Shown here: positions 12,182 to 24,361 of the stretch, in pieces | How the letters are laid out: the number at the start of each line of letters is the position of its first letter | Numbering within the stretch: the stretch's first letter is position 1 | Origin: Fasciolopsis buskii | Lineage: Eukaryota; Platyhelminthes; Trematoda; Plagiorchiida; Fasciolidae | DNA: 64,000 nt | Reading direction: 5' to 3' | Assembly (NCBI GenBank): GCA_008360955.1 | Contig: LUCM01005119.1 | Coordinates: forward strand, 90,533 to 154,532 | Program-made: the position numbers and the translations under genes | Notes under the pieces: generated by a model | What the model was told of the DNA's origin: nothing | Database searches by the model: none | What the model saw: only the letters and a program-made list of their open reading frames with translations

Positions 12182-12538
12182 CTATTGTGTCACACTTTGA
12201 CGCCGAGAATCACGATCAAAACAGTAAACGAAAGGTAAAAAGAAACAGAATTCCAAATTTACTCCCATTAGCCTAGGAAACAAGTCACCATCCACGTAAT
12301 GCCGATACAAACTCTCCAAGCTATTGACACCGAAAACTAGAAAGTCTATCTTCTTTGAACGACACCATCTTCGTATGACTGGTCCCCGGAGTTGTCCTCT
12401 GTTTGGAGGTGTTCTAGTTAACAATATTGAAACTGTTTGTTTTTGCTCGCCATGATAGGTTTTCCAACATTTCACATGGTTCCTAGTGAAATACGTGTGC
12501 GAATTAAAAAATTTCTCGTGATTAGTCTTATCAGGCAT
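12182..12538 (-). CDS. Candidate terminal exon, unrecognised protein
   Basis: The minus-strand frame of 118 codons begins exactly at a pyrimidine-rich acceptor (CATTTTATCATTTTGTGCTAG just upstream) and runs to a TAG at 12,182. The peptide is rich in basic and aromatic residues and has no motif I know; near its end is a hydrophobic patch (FCFFLPFVYCF). No clear AATAAA follows. It could be a last exon or chance. No partner exon was identified on this strand. Confidence 0.3.
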   Translation of the reverse strand: MPDKTNHEKFFNSHTYFTRNHVKCWKTYHGEQKQTVSILLTRTPPNRGQLRGPVIRRWCRSKKIDFLVFGVNSLESLYRHYVDGDLFPRLMGVNLEFCFFLPFVYCFDRDSRRQSVTQ

Positions 12539-12665
12539 CTAGCACAAAATGATAAAATGGTCAGGCCCGACATAAAACGGGGAAAATGAAAACTTTTCCA
12601 GGAAGCTCGAGCAGTAGGACTGTTGGTTCAAATGCTATTCGTAGAATGGGGTAAATCTGTTTAAA

Positions 12666-12809
12666 ATATATATATATATAGCAGGTTAAAGATTGATGTT
12701 CTCTCTCGCAGCTCACGTTGAACAGGATGGCATTGATTTGTTCGCTGAGCTGGGCAATTTGATTGCAAACGTTTCATCAACTATCGAGGTGATTTCGTCA
12801 ATGCTGTGG

Positions 12810-12836
<27 letters not shown>
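12666..12836. repeat. Two (TA)n microsatellites flanking a candidate exon
   Basis: TA runs occupy 12,666-12,680 and 12,810-12,836. The second one lies within a chance open frame, which makes a Tyr/Ile run in translation; that frame is not a real protein. Confidence 0.9.
12712..12788 (+). CDS. Candidate internal exon, unrecognised protein
   Basis: A good acceptor (TTCTCTCTCGCAG) precedes 77 nt encoding an acidic, helical-looking peptide that includes DGIDLFAELGNLIANV. It ends at GAG|GTGATT, a weak donor. It starts with two bases of a split codon and ends in phase 0, so it could join the exon at 18,338, which starts in phase 0. The link is speculative and the product is unknown. Confidence 0.3.
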
Positions 12837-12840
<4 letters not shown>

Positions 12841-13849
12841 CTAATGTACCAAGCTGGTGGAACCTTGGGGAATTGAAAATATTTTTCCAGGAGTCTTTCA
12901 TTGCACCTTTGCTCTCAATGCATCTACTTAAAACACGAAAACCTGAAAGCTGCTTATCGTGTGGTTATGACCTTGAAGCATCTCTGACGTTATCACCTAC
13001 CCCAGTACTTCACATGATTCCAATTCCAACGGAGAACTGGCGAAGACCCTACTGAGGTCAAAATTATGGTTGGCTTCTTCATCCCACTTCTCTCTGTTGT
13101 GCTCTGTCAGGAACACTGATATTTTCATCCCGGTTGAGTTAATGCCAATAAAGTGCTTACTGTTGGCCAGACCTGAGTGGCATTTGTCCCACTTATATTG
13201 GCCAATGCAATTTAATTGTCCTCTGGAATGCTTCACTTTAGTGACCTAGAACAGTCTAATTTTCTCATTATCTGCAAGATTCTACCACTGTTTTGTAACT
13301 CAGATAAGAATTGGATGAAGACATCTATTCTAGCTTCTACTCGTCAATCAACAGTAGCATCAGTTTCCTCTCCCGCTAGCTCCAGAATAACCAAAGTAAA
13401 TAGCAGCAAACATTCCTTTATTAGTTTAGCTCGAATAACTTATATCGGCCTTCTACGATCAACGCTCACTGATTAATTATTCTGTTTGCCAGTTTCGCCA
13501 CCGTTATTATTTGACATTCTCATCCGCCGTTTTCATTCAGCTTATTGACTGGCGTAGTCGCCACAGCTATTTTGCTGTTTGACCAGGGCAATCGATATGC
13601 CGAATAAACATCCAATTATGGATAACAGAACGCAAGCAACGGTACTTGAAGACATGCGATCAGCACAAATCACTTATTTGTACGACTACAGTGGGCAGTA
13701 AGACCGTCTTTTCGGACAGAAACAAACGATCTGTCGATAACCCAAAAATACCACCCTTGTAGATGCAAGACGAGCTTTGTTTTACCGAGATCTCGTCTCC
13801 AATATTCCCACTAAAAGTAGTTCAACGACCCAGGTAAAAGAAACCGTTT

Positions 13850-14045
13850 CGAAACCAGTTTACCGAAGTTACTAACTCTACTGGCTTTAGTCGATCCCCT
13901 TGACTTATTCAATTCCAACCCAATTAAGCAAGCGAGTACCACTAAAACGGCTCCTGGTAGGTCACCACGACCGTTTTGTTGACTTGTCCTAATCAAACGG
14001 ATTATATAGGTCCACACAAAATAGGACGCATTGGCTGATTGCTCT
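13850..14045 (-). mobile_element. Diverged LTR-like copy H (partial)
   Basis: The minus strand carries GCAATCAGCCAATG, a CTATATAATCC TATA-like word and then GTACTCGCTTGCTTAATTGG, which lines up with GTATTCGCTTGCGTAAATTGG in copy F (17,196-16,872). Both ends are too diverged to place exactly. Confidence 0.45.
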
Positions 14046-15675
14046 GCTGAACTGACACATTATCTCTTCTTTGATTTTCACACCGAACTTGCTTCTGAGC
14101 TTGTTAAAAATCAGATCCATTTTGTTGATTTTCCAGAATTAGGACTAATGGCCCGTCCCCCGGCCTACTTTCTAACTTGAAACCTGTCAGGTATTAAGAC
14201 CTTTAGTCAGTCATCTGAGTATAACCGTGTTTGTTAAACAGTTGCCTGTCAGACATGGTCCGCCCTGTCGTCATAGCACTCATCGGACCGAAAAAGGCGG
14301 CTTTGCATTTTTGGCAACGGCTCGTAGCGCCACATTACAGAAACCTCCTCCGACATTCAGCCTCTCGCCAGAAAAGATCATTTCGGTCGCAGACGGCACC
14401 CAGTTTTAGTCATGAGCATTTGGCGTTGTCTGGAGCGAAATCCACTTACACCTTGTTGCTGCAATAATTGTGTTGTGAATGACAGCTTGAAAATTTTGTA
14501 TACCGTCACCTAGCAGGCCTCTCCTGTTAGCATAATCTGACTCCAGAACTCGGCGAACATGTCCAAAGCGCCGATTAGCATTGTGGTCTTCATGCTTTGT
14601 AATCCACGTGGGGTCCACTTTTATTTGCTCAATCCCTTTGTCCGTCAGATGAGGCTAGTCATTTGAAATACTCAACACACGCGTCTGTTATGAAAGCTAG
14701 CGATAGTTTCTAATATGCGCTGTGCGCCTTGTGTAAGTGGTTCGGAATAAAATTTCAGTCACCTCCGGTGTGCAGACTGTTGCTCTTTTGTCCTTCGTTT
14801 AATTCAAATAAAAAACACGTATAGCACATCGACCGATTACCAAAGACCAACCATCTTGGGGTAAATGCTAAACATCTACTCGAAAAAACAGACGGTAGGA
14901 AGTCCATAACATAGAGCCGATTAGTGTACTTGACCTTCTGGCAACATTTGTACAGGTCTTCAGAACGAACAGCCAACTGGAGGCCTAAAACACCCCCTAA
15001 CATAACGAGGCACTTGGCAACAGTCTGCGAGAATTATGATACAAATGCTAAAACAAAGAAGTGCCTGTGGTTAGAAGTAGATCCCGCGACTAAAAGCGAA
15101 AAGTACAAGAGTTCTTTCGTAGTTGTCTGCTAGATGAAACCATCAATGCGATATGTAAAACGTGTGTCAAAAGATAATTTCGGGAGATGCATAAATAGGC
15201 TACCGAATGCTGTTCCATTATTCAGTCATAATTGAATTAAGTCGACATATAGCTCTGGTTAAAAGTGGATTGATCAGTCGAATAATGCTAAAACAGATGA
15301 GGCACGATAGCAAGGTGACGACACCGAAAAACCGTAGGGCTATGCAACATAGGGGTTGTTTTGCCAATTTATCATTCGCACTGCTCAACTAGTTCTTCTA
15401 CCTCAGACAACTTTTTTATCGTACTACGACACAAGTGATGACAAATTTGGGTGAAGTTGGGGTTGTCCACTGCATACATTGCCCACCGATTTGCAAATCA
15501 TACTTGATGGCTAAATTCCAACAGTTCCAGACTGTCTGGGATCTCCGAAAATCCTAGACGAAGCTGACCAGTTGTTTAATTCATTTGTCCGAAAAGTTGA
15601 GTTGATCACTTCTGTACCCACACTCTACATTCCATCGTGACGGGATTCAGCTGATCAGCTAAAGGTAAGATCTAG
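14046..15675. other. Unassigned 1.6 kb
   Basis: Several overlapping open frames of 60-85 codons exist on both strands but none shows a family motif or paired splice sites. Confidence 0.4.
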
Positions 15676-16080
15676 TATCACGCACACAGCCTGTTCCACT
15701 TTTTCAATGTGCATAACTGCAATGCTGAAGAAAGTTTTCCACTTTTGGAGTTGTTGTCAAAGTCCTTAAAGTCGCCCCTAAAGTACCATCATTACCAGGA
15801 TACTAGTGAGCCAGACATAACATTTTCTGCTCAGACTTACCAGGGGGGAAAATACCCATTGGGTCAACTAGCCCACTTGGCGGCTTTCAATTTGAAAATG
15901 ACACACTTCATTGTATCAAGGTTACAGGAAGGTCCTTTAACAAATAAAAAAGATCTCCCCAACCTAACCAGAAACGGTGAGAAACATTCTGTTCCATGTT
16001 TCGGTCGCTTTCAATTAGAAGATAGATCTGATCAACAGTATTACATTTTATGGATTACAACCGGAGTACAAAAAGAGTGA
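15676..16080 (+). CDS. Unrecognised open frame, 135 codons
   Basis: The frame is open from just after a TAG at 15,673 to a TGA at 16,078. The translation has a balanced, protein-like composition (for example QGGKYPLGQLAHLAAFNLK) and no low-complexity runs. An acceptor-like CACACAG lies at 15,683-15,689 but lacks a pyrimidine tract. I do not recognise it; it may be an exon, part of an unknown repeat, or chance. Confidence 0.2.
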   Translation, partial: YHAHSLFHFFNVHNCNAEESFPLLELLSKSLKSPLKYHHYQDTSEPDITFSAQTYQGGKYPLGQLAHLAAFNLKMTHFIVSRLQEGPLTNKKDLPNLTRNGEKHSVPCFGRFQLEDRSDQQYYILWITTGVQKE

Positions 16081-16871
16081 GATAAACAAGATTATTGAAG
16101 AACGGTGGCGAGGCATTGCATAATACTTATTGACACGCTATTAGTCAAAAGACCGTATAGCTTTATTCAATTCTGCACATTCTGATTTTCTACTTGTCCC
16201 GCTTCGTGCTACTGAGATTGGAAACAGTTTGATAAGAGTATTGATGCACCGTCAATCAATACCCTTGAATTATCCGATAAGAGAAATTACGTGGAACCTG
16301 CTGTATTTGGTAGTTGCCACAACAGCCATTATCGGTTCACGAAAAGCTGGGATTAATAGTTTTGGGAACATAACAAAAGATTGAGAGAAAACTAGTCGAA
16401 AGGTTGCAAGAGAATAACGCTTTTATGAAGAACCCGTCTAAAACCATCTCTTTTAATATGCTGCTTGCGTATAAAAGGGCGGGAAACAAGTTCAGGGGTC
16501 CTAAATACTCATGTGCTGTGTGCTTTCCCCCTGGACACACTAAGATATGCAATTGTTTTGGGACATGAAAATGCGGCTACGAAACCTGCATGAGATGTGT
16601 GAAATTTTCACATAGACCAAAGCGTTCTAAATTACGAAAGATCACCGTCGCTGATTTTAGTTGAGCCGCCCAGTCAGCTCAGTGTTGGCTGAATTCCGTT
16701 CTGCTTTCTTAAACAAGAACAACTAACTGGTCTCTGACCAGTCAACGCGAATCTCGCATGCTAATCATAACCAAACGATAAACATACTTTGGCTCAGGTC
16801 GAAGCCCATTGGCTGATGGCCTCTATTCTTCGGTGACCGGACCCTTTTCCAGCTTCAGTTTCTAGTTTTAT
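16081..16871. other. Unassigned
   Basis: Nothing recognisable was seen between the open frame at 15,676 and LTR copy F. Confidence 0.4.
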
Positions 16872-17196
16872 TGTAGTATTGGGACTTGGAACTAGTATAC
16901 GTTGTTTACTCAGCCACAATAACGAACGGGTATAGGTTAGCAACTCGCACTGCATTGGTTCCGACCCAATTTACGCAAGCGAATACAGCCAGAAGACCAT
17001 AACAGAACTGAAACCTTTGCTAGCTGTGTTTACATTTCATGGGTTTATAAACGAAGTTGGAAATATCCCGACCGGTGGAATACTTTCCGTCCAATAGCCT
17101 TCGAGAAAGGTTTGGATTTCACAACCGGTTGTCACCGCGGTTTGCATTAGCCAGTTGTCTTGTAAGGCTAGCGCGAAGCCACGTCGGACTGCATCA
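16872..17196 (-). mobile_element. Solo LTR-like copy F, about 325 bp
   Basis: On the minus strand it runs from TGATGCAGTCCGACGTGGC, through GTGACAACCGGTTGTGAAATC, AAAGTATTCCACCGG and a GTTTATAAACC TATA-like word, to a CAATACTACA end. Start and end match the TG...CA form of LTRs. No Gypsy coding sequence adjoins it, so it looks like a solo LTR. Confidence 0.65.
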
Positions 17197-18337
17197 CGTG
17201 AATTTTGTGTGGACTCATCACGGTTATCCACACTCATCTTTTAATGGGTCACTAAAACCAGATCACTTTTGACTGTCCTCCGGGTATAACAAATGACTTA
17301 TTTTAGTCCGACTGTCATGTTTGCAGTCCATCAGTCTTGACTCACGTGTCGTTCACCTGGTTTCGTCGAGATTTGTCAGCACACCAGAGAATCCACTTCC
17401 CTCACACGTTCATATTTTCTGTGCATTCAGTGAGTACAAAGGGAACAGTGAAATGTGTAGTAATAGCTGCTGCCCGACGGTTAAGTTACCGCGGTAAAGC
17501 TTGTCTCCATTCATCTGTGGTAAACCATAATTCTGTTCCAATTTGTTTGAAGACCATGGTGGCTATTCGCCCTAAATTTCAGTGCAAGTCTTGCTGGATT
17601 TTTTAAGTTACTTTCCACTTTTCATCTATTAGCGCTGATGAAAGTACTGAGTGTGTAGTTATCAAAAATAAAGATACAGTGACAAAGATAATAACTAACT
17701 TTTTCATATCCCCCAGGTAAATTTTCTTAAGACGATTCTTCATTTAGGCAAACAGTTTTTTTGACAGTTACAGCTCAAAATGCATCGCATAGAGCCGCCT
17801 CTGTTGATTCGACAGTCTGATCTGTTATTATGACACAGTCCGCCTCTTTCAGCTAGCTGGAAGTTTCACGAAGAGCAAACAGTAAAAATCCGGGTCCATG
17901 TACAAGTTGGTATACCTACGTTTAACTAAGCCCAACGGAGCAGTCGATCGAGCGAAGGGCCAATCCTATATTCCCAGGCGATTCGCCCAGATAATAAAGA
18001 TCCCAGAAAGCTTCATTGTAATGGCAAAACAATAAAGTCTGCTGCTAATATGAGACTGCCTTGTGTTATTTCTCGTGGGATTACTTGATTCCCCCGTAAA
18101 TCTTCATCGAGCTGAACAAACAAGTGATACTGCTCGACAGAAGTAATGAGTACGACCACAAAACTATCTGATTTCATTGTGAACTAATGCTTTTTGAGAA
18201 AACTGGTAGCAAATTATATAACTGAACTACTTCTCGTATGAGACTCAACTCACTTCTAATCGAGCCCAAAATTACGTTCGTTACCAATTTCTTATCCTAT
18301 TTTCTTTTACATTTTCGTTTTCTGCTTCTTGATTCAG
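17197..18337. other. Unassigned
   Basis: An open frame at 17,337-17,606 has no motif. No transposon sequence was recognised. Confidence 0.4.
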
Positions 18338-18572
18338 ATTTCGGTGGCACTAATGAACGCGGAAAACTCAAATAACCCTCAATCCACAGGATGTTCTGTG
18401 GTTCACGTCAGACCAAGTCCGTTCATGGTCACTGTTGGCATAAGACTTTCAAATCCCTGCCATCACACTAAGGGGGAAGAAGCTATTCGTTCATTAACTG
18501 ATGCTTTGAATTCAGAAATACTTTCTAGGTCACAGAAGCAGTTCGTATTCACTCCACCTATAAGCGTGTTTG
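18338..18572 (+). CDS. Internal exon of an unrecognised gene
   Basis: A strong acceptor (TTTTCTGCTTCTTGATTCAG) precedes 235 nt that are open in one frame and end at a consensus donor (GTGTTTG|GTAAGTTG). The exon starts in phase 0, encodes 78 residues and leaves one base of a codon. The peptide contains SVVHVRPSPFMVTVGIRLS and a helical stretch GEEAIRSLTDALNSEIL. I cannot name the family. It is one of the better-supported exons because acceptor, donor and frame agree. Neighbouring exons may be tens of kilobases away. Confidence 0.5.
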
Positions 18573-20042
18573 GTAAGTTGATTGGTTGTTTCCTATAGCT
18601 TGTTGTTTCTTCACGCACAAGCTTTTAACTTCTCGTGTAAACAGAATTAATTTCAGATCGATAGAGAACATTTTGACTCATGACTCGCGATGGTACAGAG
18701 AGTGAAACGGATTGTAAAAATTATGTAGACGAGAGTTCTAGTATTGGTTACTTTCAAAGATTTGTGCCATAGCAGCTTCTGATCTTGTTTTCTCTCTTTC
18801 GTAAAATTTTGGAGCAGACTCGTATAATAAATAAGTCAGAGCTAAAAAACACAGTAAATGAAATGGTCTGCCGTTTGGCCTTGGACTCCAAAGACACCCA
18901 ACCCTGTGTTTGCGCGACTAAGAATTTGTGTCAGCCTATTGGAACTCCACCACCACGGTGAATTAATGGGATCAGCATCTTTAATATCTTATTATAAGAC
19001 TGTTATACTTCGCCGCCTTCAATATGTTGTTTGCTGACCAATGTCTCTTATCGCATGCCCCTGATGTGAATGTCCCCGACTGAGTTTCAGACTGTACATA
19101 TCTGTGATGAAGTCAGAAGACTATCAAAAGCCAAGAACTTTTCGTTTTTAGCTTAGGAATGGAATAAGATTGAGGTTGCGCGTTCAATTTTACACCATTG
19201 AAGTGTTCCAGTAGCCGACTGAGGTGGACGACCCATCCACTCATTAAAACCAACCAAAATGGAATATTCAAAATTTCTTCGACGTGATAGTCAACCAACT
19301 TCCACCGTTCATTCGCTGTAGTCTACAAGTCAAAAACAACTTTCTGTTGAATATGAAGGAAATTTTTGGAGCAGTTCGTTTCTTTTCCTGAATACTACCT
19401 TTGGGGACCAGTCAAGATTACGACGGCAGCTGGATTAGCTCTGTTGTTTGAGGATCCAAGAATGGAGTTTTTCGAATGAAACAACTGCATTATTTTAGTT
19501 ATTTAATTGTTTTAAATATTCTGAATTAGCTTGCCGAGGCGCCTTACAGAAGGCCGACTCACCCGTCAGTCAGTTTGTCTGTTGAATGACAGACAAGAGT
19601 GGATTATAGGAAACGAAGGTATTCACCTTATTTCTCCAAACTGGACATGGAGAAAATGTTCGGGCCTCTTTCACTTGGGCCTATCTAGGTACTGTCCATT
19701 GGATAGATTCTATATCACTCCCAGCAGCTTGAAAGCGCTTCCAGATCCGTTTACTTCCCGACCAAATAACCGATGCACAGTCAACGGCCGTTGTGTTCCG
19801 CACTTTCTGAGCGTAAATAAATGAAACAGATACACGGCTGAACGTTTCTGACCTTTAAAAGCCGTCAGCGCGATCCACACCAAGTAGTCCAGCAAAAAAA
19901 GGAACAAGCCGGAATCACCCGAGAATGCATTTAATGCTGATTGCATCATGTCGGTTAGACCAAAATTTGTGTCTATGTGCATCATTCAGCGTTCGCAGGG
20001 CAGGCACCAAATTCTTTTCAGCAAGGTAAAATGCCCTTCTGG

Positions 20043-20076
<34 letters not shown>

Positions 20077-22302
20077 CAGTTAGCACGCCTACTTGCGTGC
20101 GTACATACATGAGTGGGGAAAACCGTAAATTAAATGAACAAGCGGCTATTCGCGTCCTTATATTCGTGTCAATGATCTCATCTATGGAACCTAGTGCGGC
20201 CCGGCTTGACGACGTGATTGCCCAAGACAGTTTTACACCAGAACACTCGAGAGCAGCTGTCACAAGTGTGTTGTATGGCCCATGATAAGAGTCACGTGGG
20301 GCGAGCCCTGGTCAGTGATATCCAGTCTCAGTGAGTGAATCATAGGGACCCGTATCCATTACGTGTATGCACGCCAATGGCTTTCTCCGTCAGCAAAAAC
20401 CAAGATGGAGCAGGTGACAAACCAGTGTCGATTCGACACAATCTAAATGGAACTTACTGGCAGTGTGCGTGAAAAATCCTGAAATGTGCGCAGAATTTTA
20501 GCATTACACTGTTGTGTCCGAGCCAAAATAACCGTACACACAAGGATTCCTTTTATCAGGCGGCAGGCAGGGTGGCAGACGGGAGTGAATCAGTACACAA
20601 ACGGCCAGCCTCGAGCACTGGAAACATGTCGGGATCCAAACTCAGTGTAAAAGGTTGCGTAACAAACAGGTCCTGGTACAAAGCGGGTCTGTACAATCGA
20701 TTTCATAAACTCAACAGGTTCACATCGAATCCACCTATGTTCTCCCTACCGGGTTCACCGGTATGTCATAACGATCCAGCATCCTGGGTACGTGTGCTAC
20801 TTCAGTGGGGCAAAATACGCGTAGCACATACGTTGGCTGACGATAAAAGGCGGGCAAAATGGGCTCCGCTCACCACTGGGGCTTGGTCGACACCAGAGAT
20901 GCCTAAAATTGGCGAATGCCAATCGGGCTTTCCGTACGCTCGAAGACAATTAATCTGACATACGATCGCTAAGCAAGGTGCAATTACCCAAGTACCTAAG
21001 TCTACCTATCGGCCATGCAACAATGTGGACAGGAATGAAGATTGAGAGAGTTTAAAAGACGTCAGGAGTACAACCTCGAACATGTATTCCTTCGGATTCT
21101 GAGGCTGCGGTTGACAAAGTCCTCCAAGTTGATAGAATAGAGAAGACTTGAGTAGACAACCAGATGTGAGAAATTTATTGCATATATCGTGATGCCGAAA
21201 TCGCACCAATACGACAGTACACCCTCAGGCAAACCGCAACACAGAAATGCGGAGTGGTCGGGGCGATTTGAAAGCAGAGGTTTTCGTTAAGTCCCTCACC
21301 AGCGGAAAAGTGCAGATCGCGTGTGCGATAAAACAAACGAAACCAAACAAATGGCAAGAAATTGATATCAGGCGTCAAAGCAGATCTTAGAATAATCGAT
21401 GTCCGAATATAATTTATCTTCTCCGAAGGACATCACAACAGTATGGGATGACCAGAGTAAAATAGAAGCAGTTAGTTACCCGAAAGGCTTACTTAAATCA
21501 GGTATACCTTGGAATAACCAGTGCCTTGACATAACTGAACAGTATTGTGCTGGAGATCCAAACACGTCGTCCAAACCAAATTGTGTTTCACTCAATCACG
21601 TGCCACACAGCTCACAGCTTGATTGATATCGGTCTACGGGAAGATATCGTGCTCTTGGATTGATGAATAGTCACTCTATCATGCCAAAGTATTCAGTGGC
21701 ACAGTCGTCTCTGTCTTCTGGGAGCGAAGTCCGCTGACTGTGTACGTGTGGCTTGATAGATCCACTATGAGCTGGCTCGAAAAAGCAGCACTTCCATCTC
21801 CGATTCGGTAAATGGGATTTCCTTCAATCAACTCTCAGACTGTATGGTTATGGTCCTTGAGATTCGATGCAATGCAAAGCTGCGACAACAAATGGGCAAA
21901 ACTAGTCAATAGTCATTAGTTTCAAATAATTGAGCACAATCCCCAACGTTTTGCTGATCGAGATAATTGTTGCCTCACTACTTCGTCCACGGCAGCATGT
22001 TGTGCGTGTGGCCCTGGTTGCAAAGGGGGCTGTTAATTCGTAGTCGGGGCAGAAAAGTTAGGTTACTGCCGTCAGAAGAGAGGTCGTGTTGGTCAGAGCA
22101 GTCCGACGAAAATCATACTAGACATGTACTTCGATGATGTAAAAATCCTCCAGTGCCCCCTAGAGAAGCAGGCGGTCAGTTAGCTACAATGTTAAACGGA
22201 CTGTTGAAAGTAAAGTGAAATGGTCGTTGGCACAGGGCAAATTAAGCGAATTCAACAAATAGAGAATACAGATCCAACCAATAATGCTTACTTTTTTTTC
22301 AG
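18573..22302. other. Unassigned 3.7 kb with a TG microsatellite
   Basis: The only clear features are the TG run at 20,044-20,075 and a 148-codon plus-strand open frame starting at a TTG (20,512-20,958), which has no motif and no splice context. A minus-strand stretch at 19,113-19,298 with WLVLMSGWVVHLSRLL is hydrophobic but unrecognised. Confidence 0.4.
20044..20075. repeat. (TG)n microsatellite
   Basis: About 16 TG units without interruption. A similar run lies at 51,889-51,919. Confidence 0.95.
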
Positions 22303-22546
22303 TCCCAGCTTCTGCTGTTTCGCACAAAATTATAAAAGCCAGTCTGGTTCTGTCCATCTACGCGGCCGTTTGTGGCCACTGTGTTTGAGCCTGCTGTTCT
22401 GCAATTCCATCTCACTAACTCACGAGTTTCTTTGTCAACTTGGCATTCTATCAACGGTCCACAGGGGAAGAAGCAGTCTGAATTATTTTGTTGCTTTGTG
22501 GATTGCAGAAAGCGATCGATTCGTTTTCATTACTGTTGGCAATTAG
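22303..22546 (+). CDS. Candidate terminal exon behind a strong acceptor
   Basis: CTTACTTTTTTTTCAG is an excellent acceptor. After it, the frame starting at 22,304 stays open to a TAG at 22,544 (about 80 codons, Cys/Leu/Ser-rich). The frame starting at 22,305 gives a shorter peptide ending in a hydrophobic KASLVLSIYAAVCGHCV and a stop. Without a partner exon I cannot choose between them. Product unknown. Confidence 0.3.
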
Positions 22547-23779
22547 TTTCCACTTACTTGAGATATTGTTTTTCCTAATAACAACCAATTCAAAATGTAA
22601 GACAATTATATTTGCATGACACCACTTAACTATTACTCCCTCGGCTTGTACACAAGAAGATTCCAACTATAACATATTGTTTCAACAAACAACCTTGTTG
22701 TCAGTGACTTTTTCCAACTCCAATAAAATATCCCTCATCGAAATCTGAAGTACAGTCCATGACATGGCTAAAAGATGGATGGCTTTCCGACAATATGCCT
22801 ACAATTTTCCAACGAATCATATGGGTTTTTGCTCAGACGAGCCATAACGTGTATGATGATAAAGTAAACAATTCAGTCATTCTGATTCAGATGAACGTAA
22901 ACGTCAAGAAAACCTAAAAACGAATGCGAATAACTTTGAATTTTCTGTGAGTTCTTCAGGATCCAAGATATATCACGTGTATTTGTTATTTTTTGTCCGT
23001 TAGTTGATGACCACCCATAGATAAGCAATGTTGCACGCGTAACTTCCTTCTTTCACCTGAGGTAGGTAGAATGAACACTTCAGGTAAAGAAAATCCTAAT
23101 TAATGGGTATTAAGTTTTCATGAGTACACCCATCGGAAGCAAACATCACCTAATTGATTCGGAATTGTAAATGCTAGTCTGAACAGGATGGGTAGGTTAA
23201 ATACAATCTGGCGCAGTTACTCAAGTCACTGTTTGTCATGCAAAACAGCTGGATGTTCAGTGAGGAAAAGGATGCTGTATGAATGTGGTGTTAGGTCGTT
23301 CCGGTTCGAAATGCCTCAAAAAGTTTATTGCATGCTATAGAGTTGGTCAGGATAGTAGAAATTTTGATAACACTAAGATCGCAACAGTCTGTGAAGGCAA
23401 GCGCAATGGACGCATTTGAGAGAGATAAATAGCAACTGTCCACAACACAAAAAGGGATTTCATGGTGAAGCCTTGGTGAATCTCAGTGGGAGCCAAGTGA
23501 TACGGTCTGACACAACTACCCGCTGACATGCCTACATAAACCGCTCAATCATTCCAATACGATTGCAGCGCAAGTGGATCTACACCCGTCTCCTTTTCAA
23601 ACCACAGTCCCTCCATCTTGGGACTGAACTTCGCGCATGCGTTGAGTCACTCGGTTTCTCTCCAGGCGAAATCAAGTGCTACCTCAGATCAGTCAGCAAT
23701 CCAAAGATTGAAGGCACAGCATTGCAATAACAAAGATAGCGTGGCAGTAGAAATGGCGACAATGGAAGCCGAGGGTGAT
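22547..23779. other. Unassigned
   Basis: No supported feature. The last 200 bases may be the eroded gag/protease part of the Gypsy copy that starts at 23,780. Confidence 0.4.
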
Positions 23780-24361
23780 CCGGTGTTACAACTGCTGCCG
23801 TACGGTCATCGGGGAGGTGTCCTGAAGGCATTGATTAGGATGAAACATAAGAGCATTATTTTGGGACAATGAAAAATGATGGACGGACATCTCTTATTTT
23901 TAGTCACTACCGCCTGACCCTCAACTCACGACTAGGCAGATGTGCGACTACTAAAATGGAGTTCGAACAATACGTGAAATGCATGCTCGGCAACCAACAC
24001 GTCTCGAAAGTCAATCTGCCTAATGCATGCTTTCGGTTTCCATTATCACCACAATCCAAACCAATAACTACAATTACTAATCCGTGGGATTTATTCCAGT
24101 TCGGCTTTCTCCAGTTTGGCCTCCAAGTATCATCTGGCATATTTCAAGCTACCACAGACGAGGGGGTGATTCAAAGTTTGGATGGAGTACTGGCCTACCA
24201 AGATGATGTGATTATCTTCAGTCCTACCACAGAGGAACATGATTGACGGTTGAAGTCCGTGCTCAATAGGCTGATCCAGCGAAATGTCTCCATCAAAGTG
24301 ACCAAGTTTAAGTGTCTCCGACGTGGAATACGTTAGCCTCAAAATTAATGCGACCGATTAG
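23780..24361 (+). mobile_element. Gypsy retrotransposon reverse transcriptase, copy 2 (left of gap)
   Basis: In order, the frame shows VLKALIRMK (the segment before RT), MKNDGRTS (matching KKDGSxR), FSHYRLTLNSRL (matching DYRxLN), VSKVNLPNACFRFPL (matching FSxIDLxxAYxQIPL), FGFLQFGLQ, and a YQDD catalytic box at 24,196-24,207. The two aspartates of YxDD are kept, but the first catalytic aspartate of the fingers/palm (in IDL) reads asparagine (VNL), and a TGA lies at 24,244. The sequence from 24,232 on is nearly identical to copy 1. This copy keeps the RT core that copy 1 lacks. Confidence 0.85.

Larger units (their letters stand above)
11839..13849. other. Otherwise unassigned
   Basis: Besides the candidate exons at 12,182 and 12,712 and the TA runs, no supported feature was seen. 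Short open frames around 13,000-13,480 on both strands have no motif. Confidence 0.4.

Noticed and set aside
12693..13055. 120-codon frame with Tyr/Ile run
   Set aside because: The run is a translated TA microsatellite; only the small exon at 12,712-12,788 has any splice support.
20512..20958. 148-codon plus-strand open frame
   Set aside because: It starts at TTG, has no motif, no acceptor and no donor. A frame of this length is possible by chance in 64 kb on six frames.
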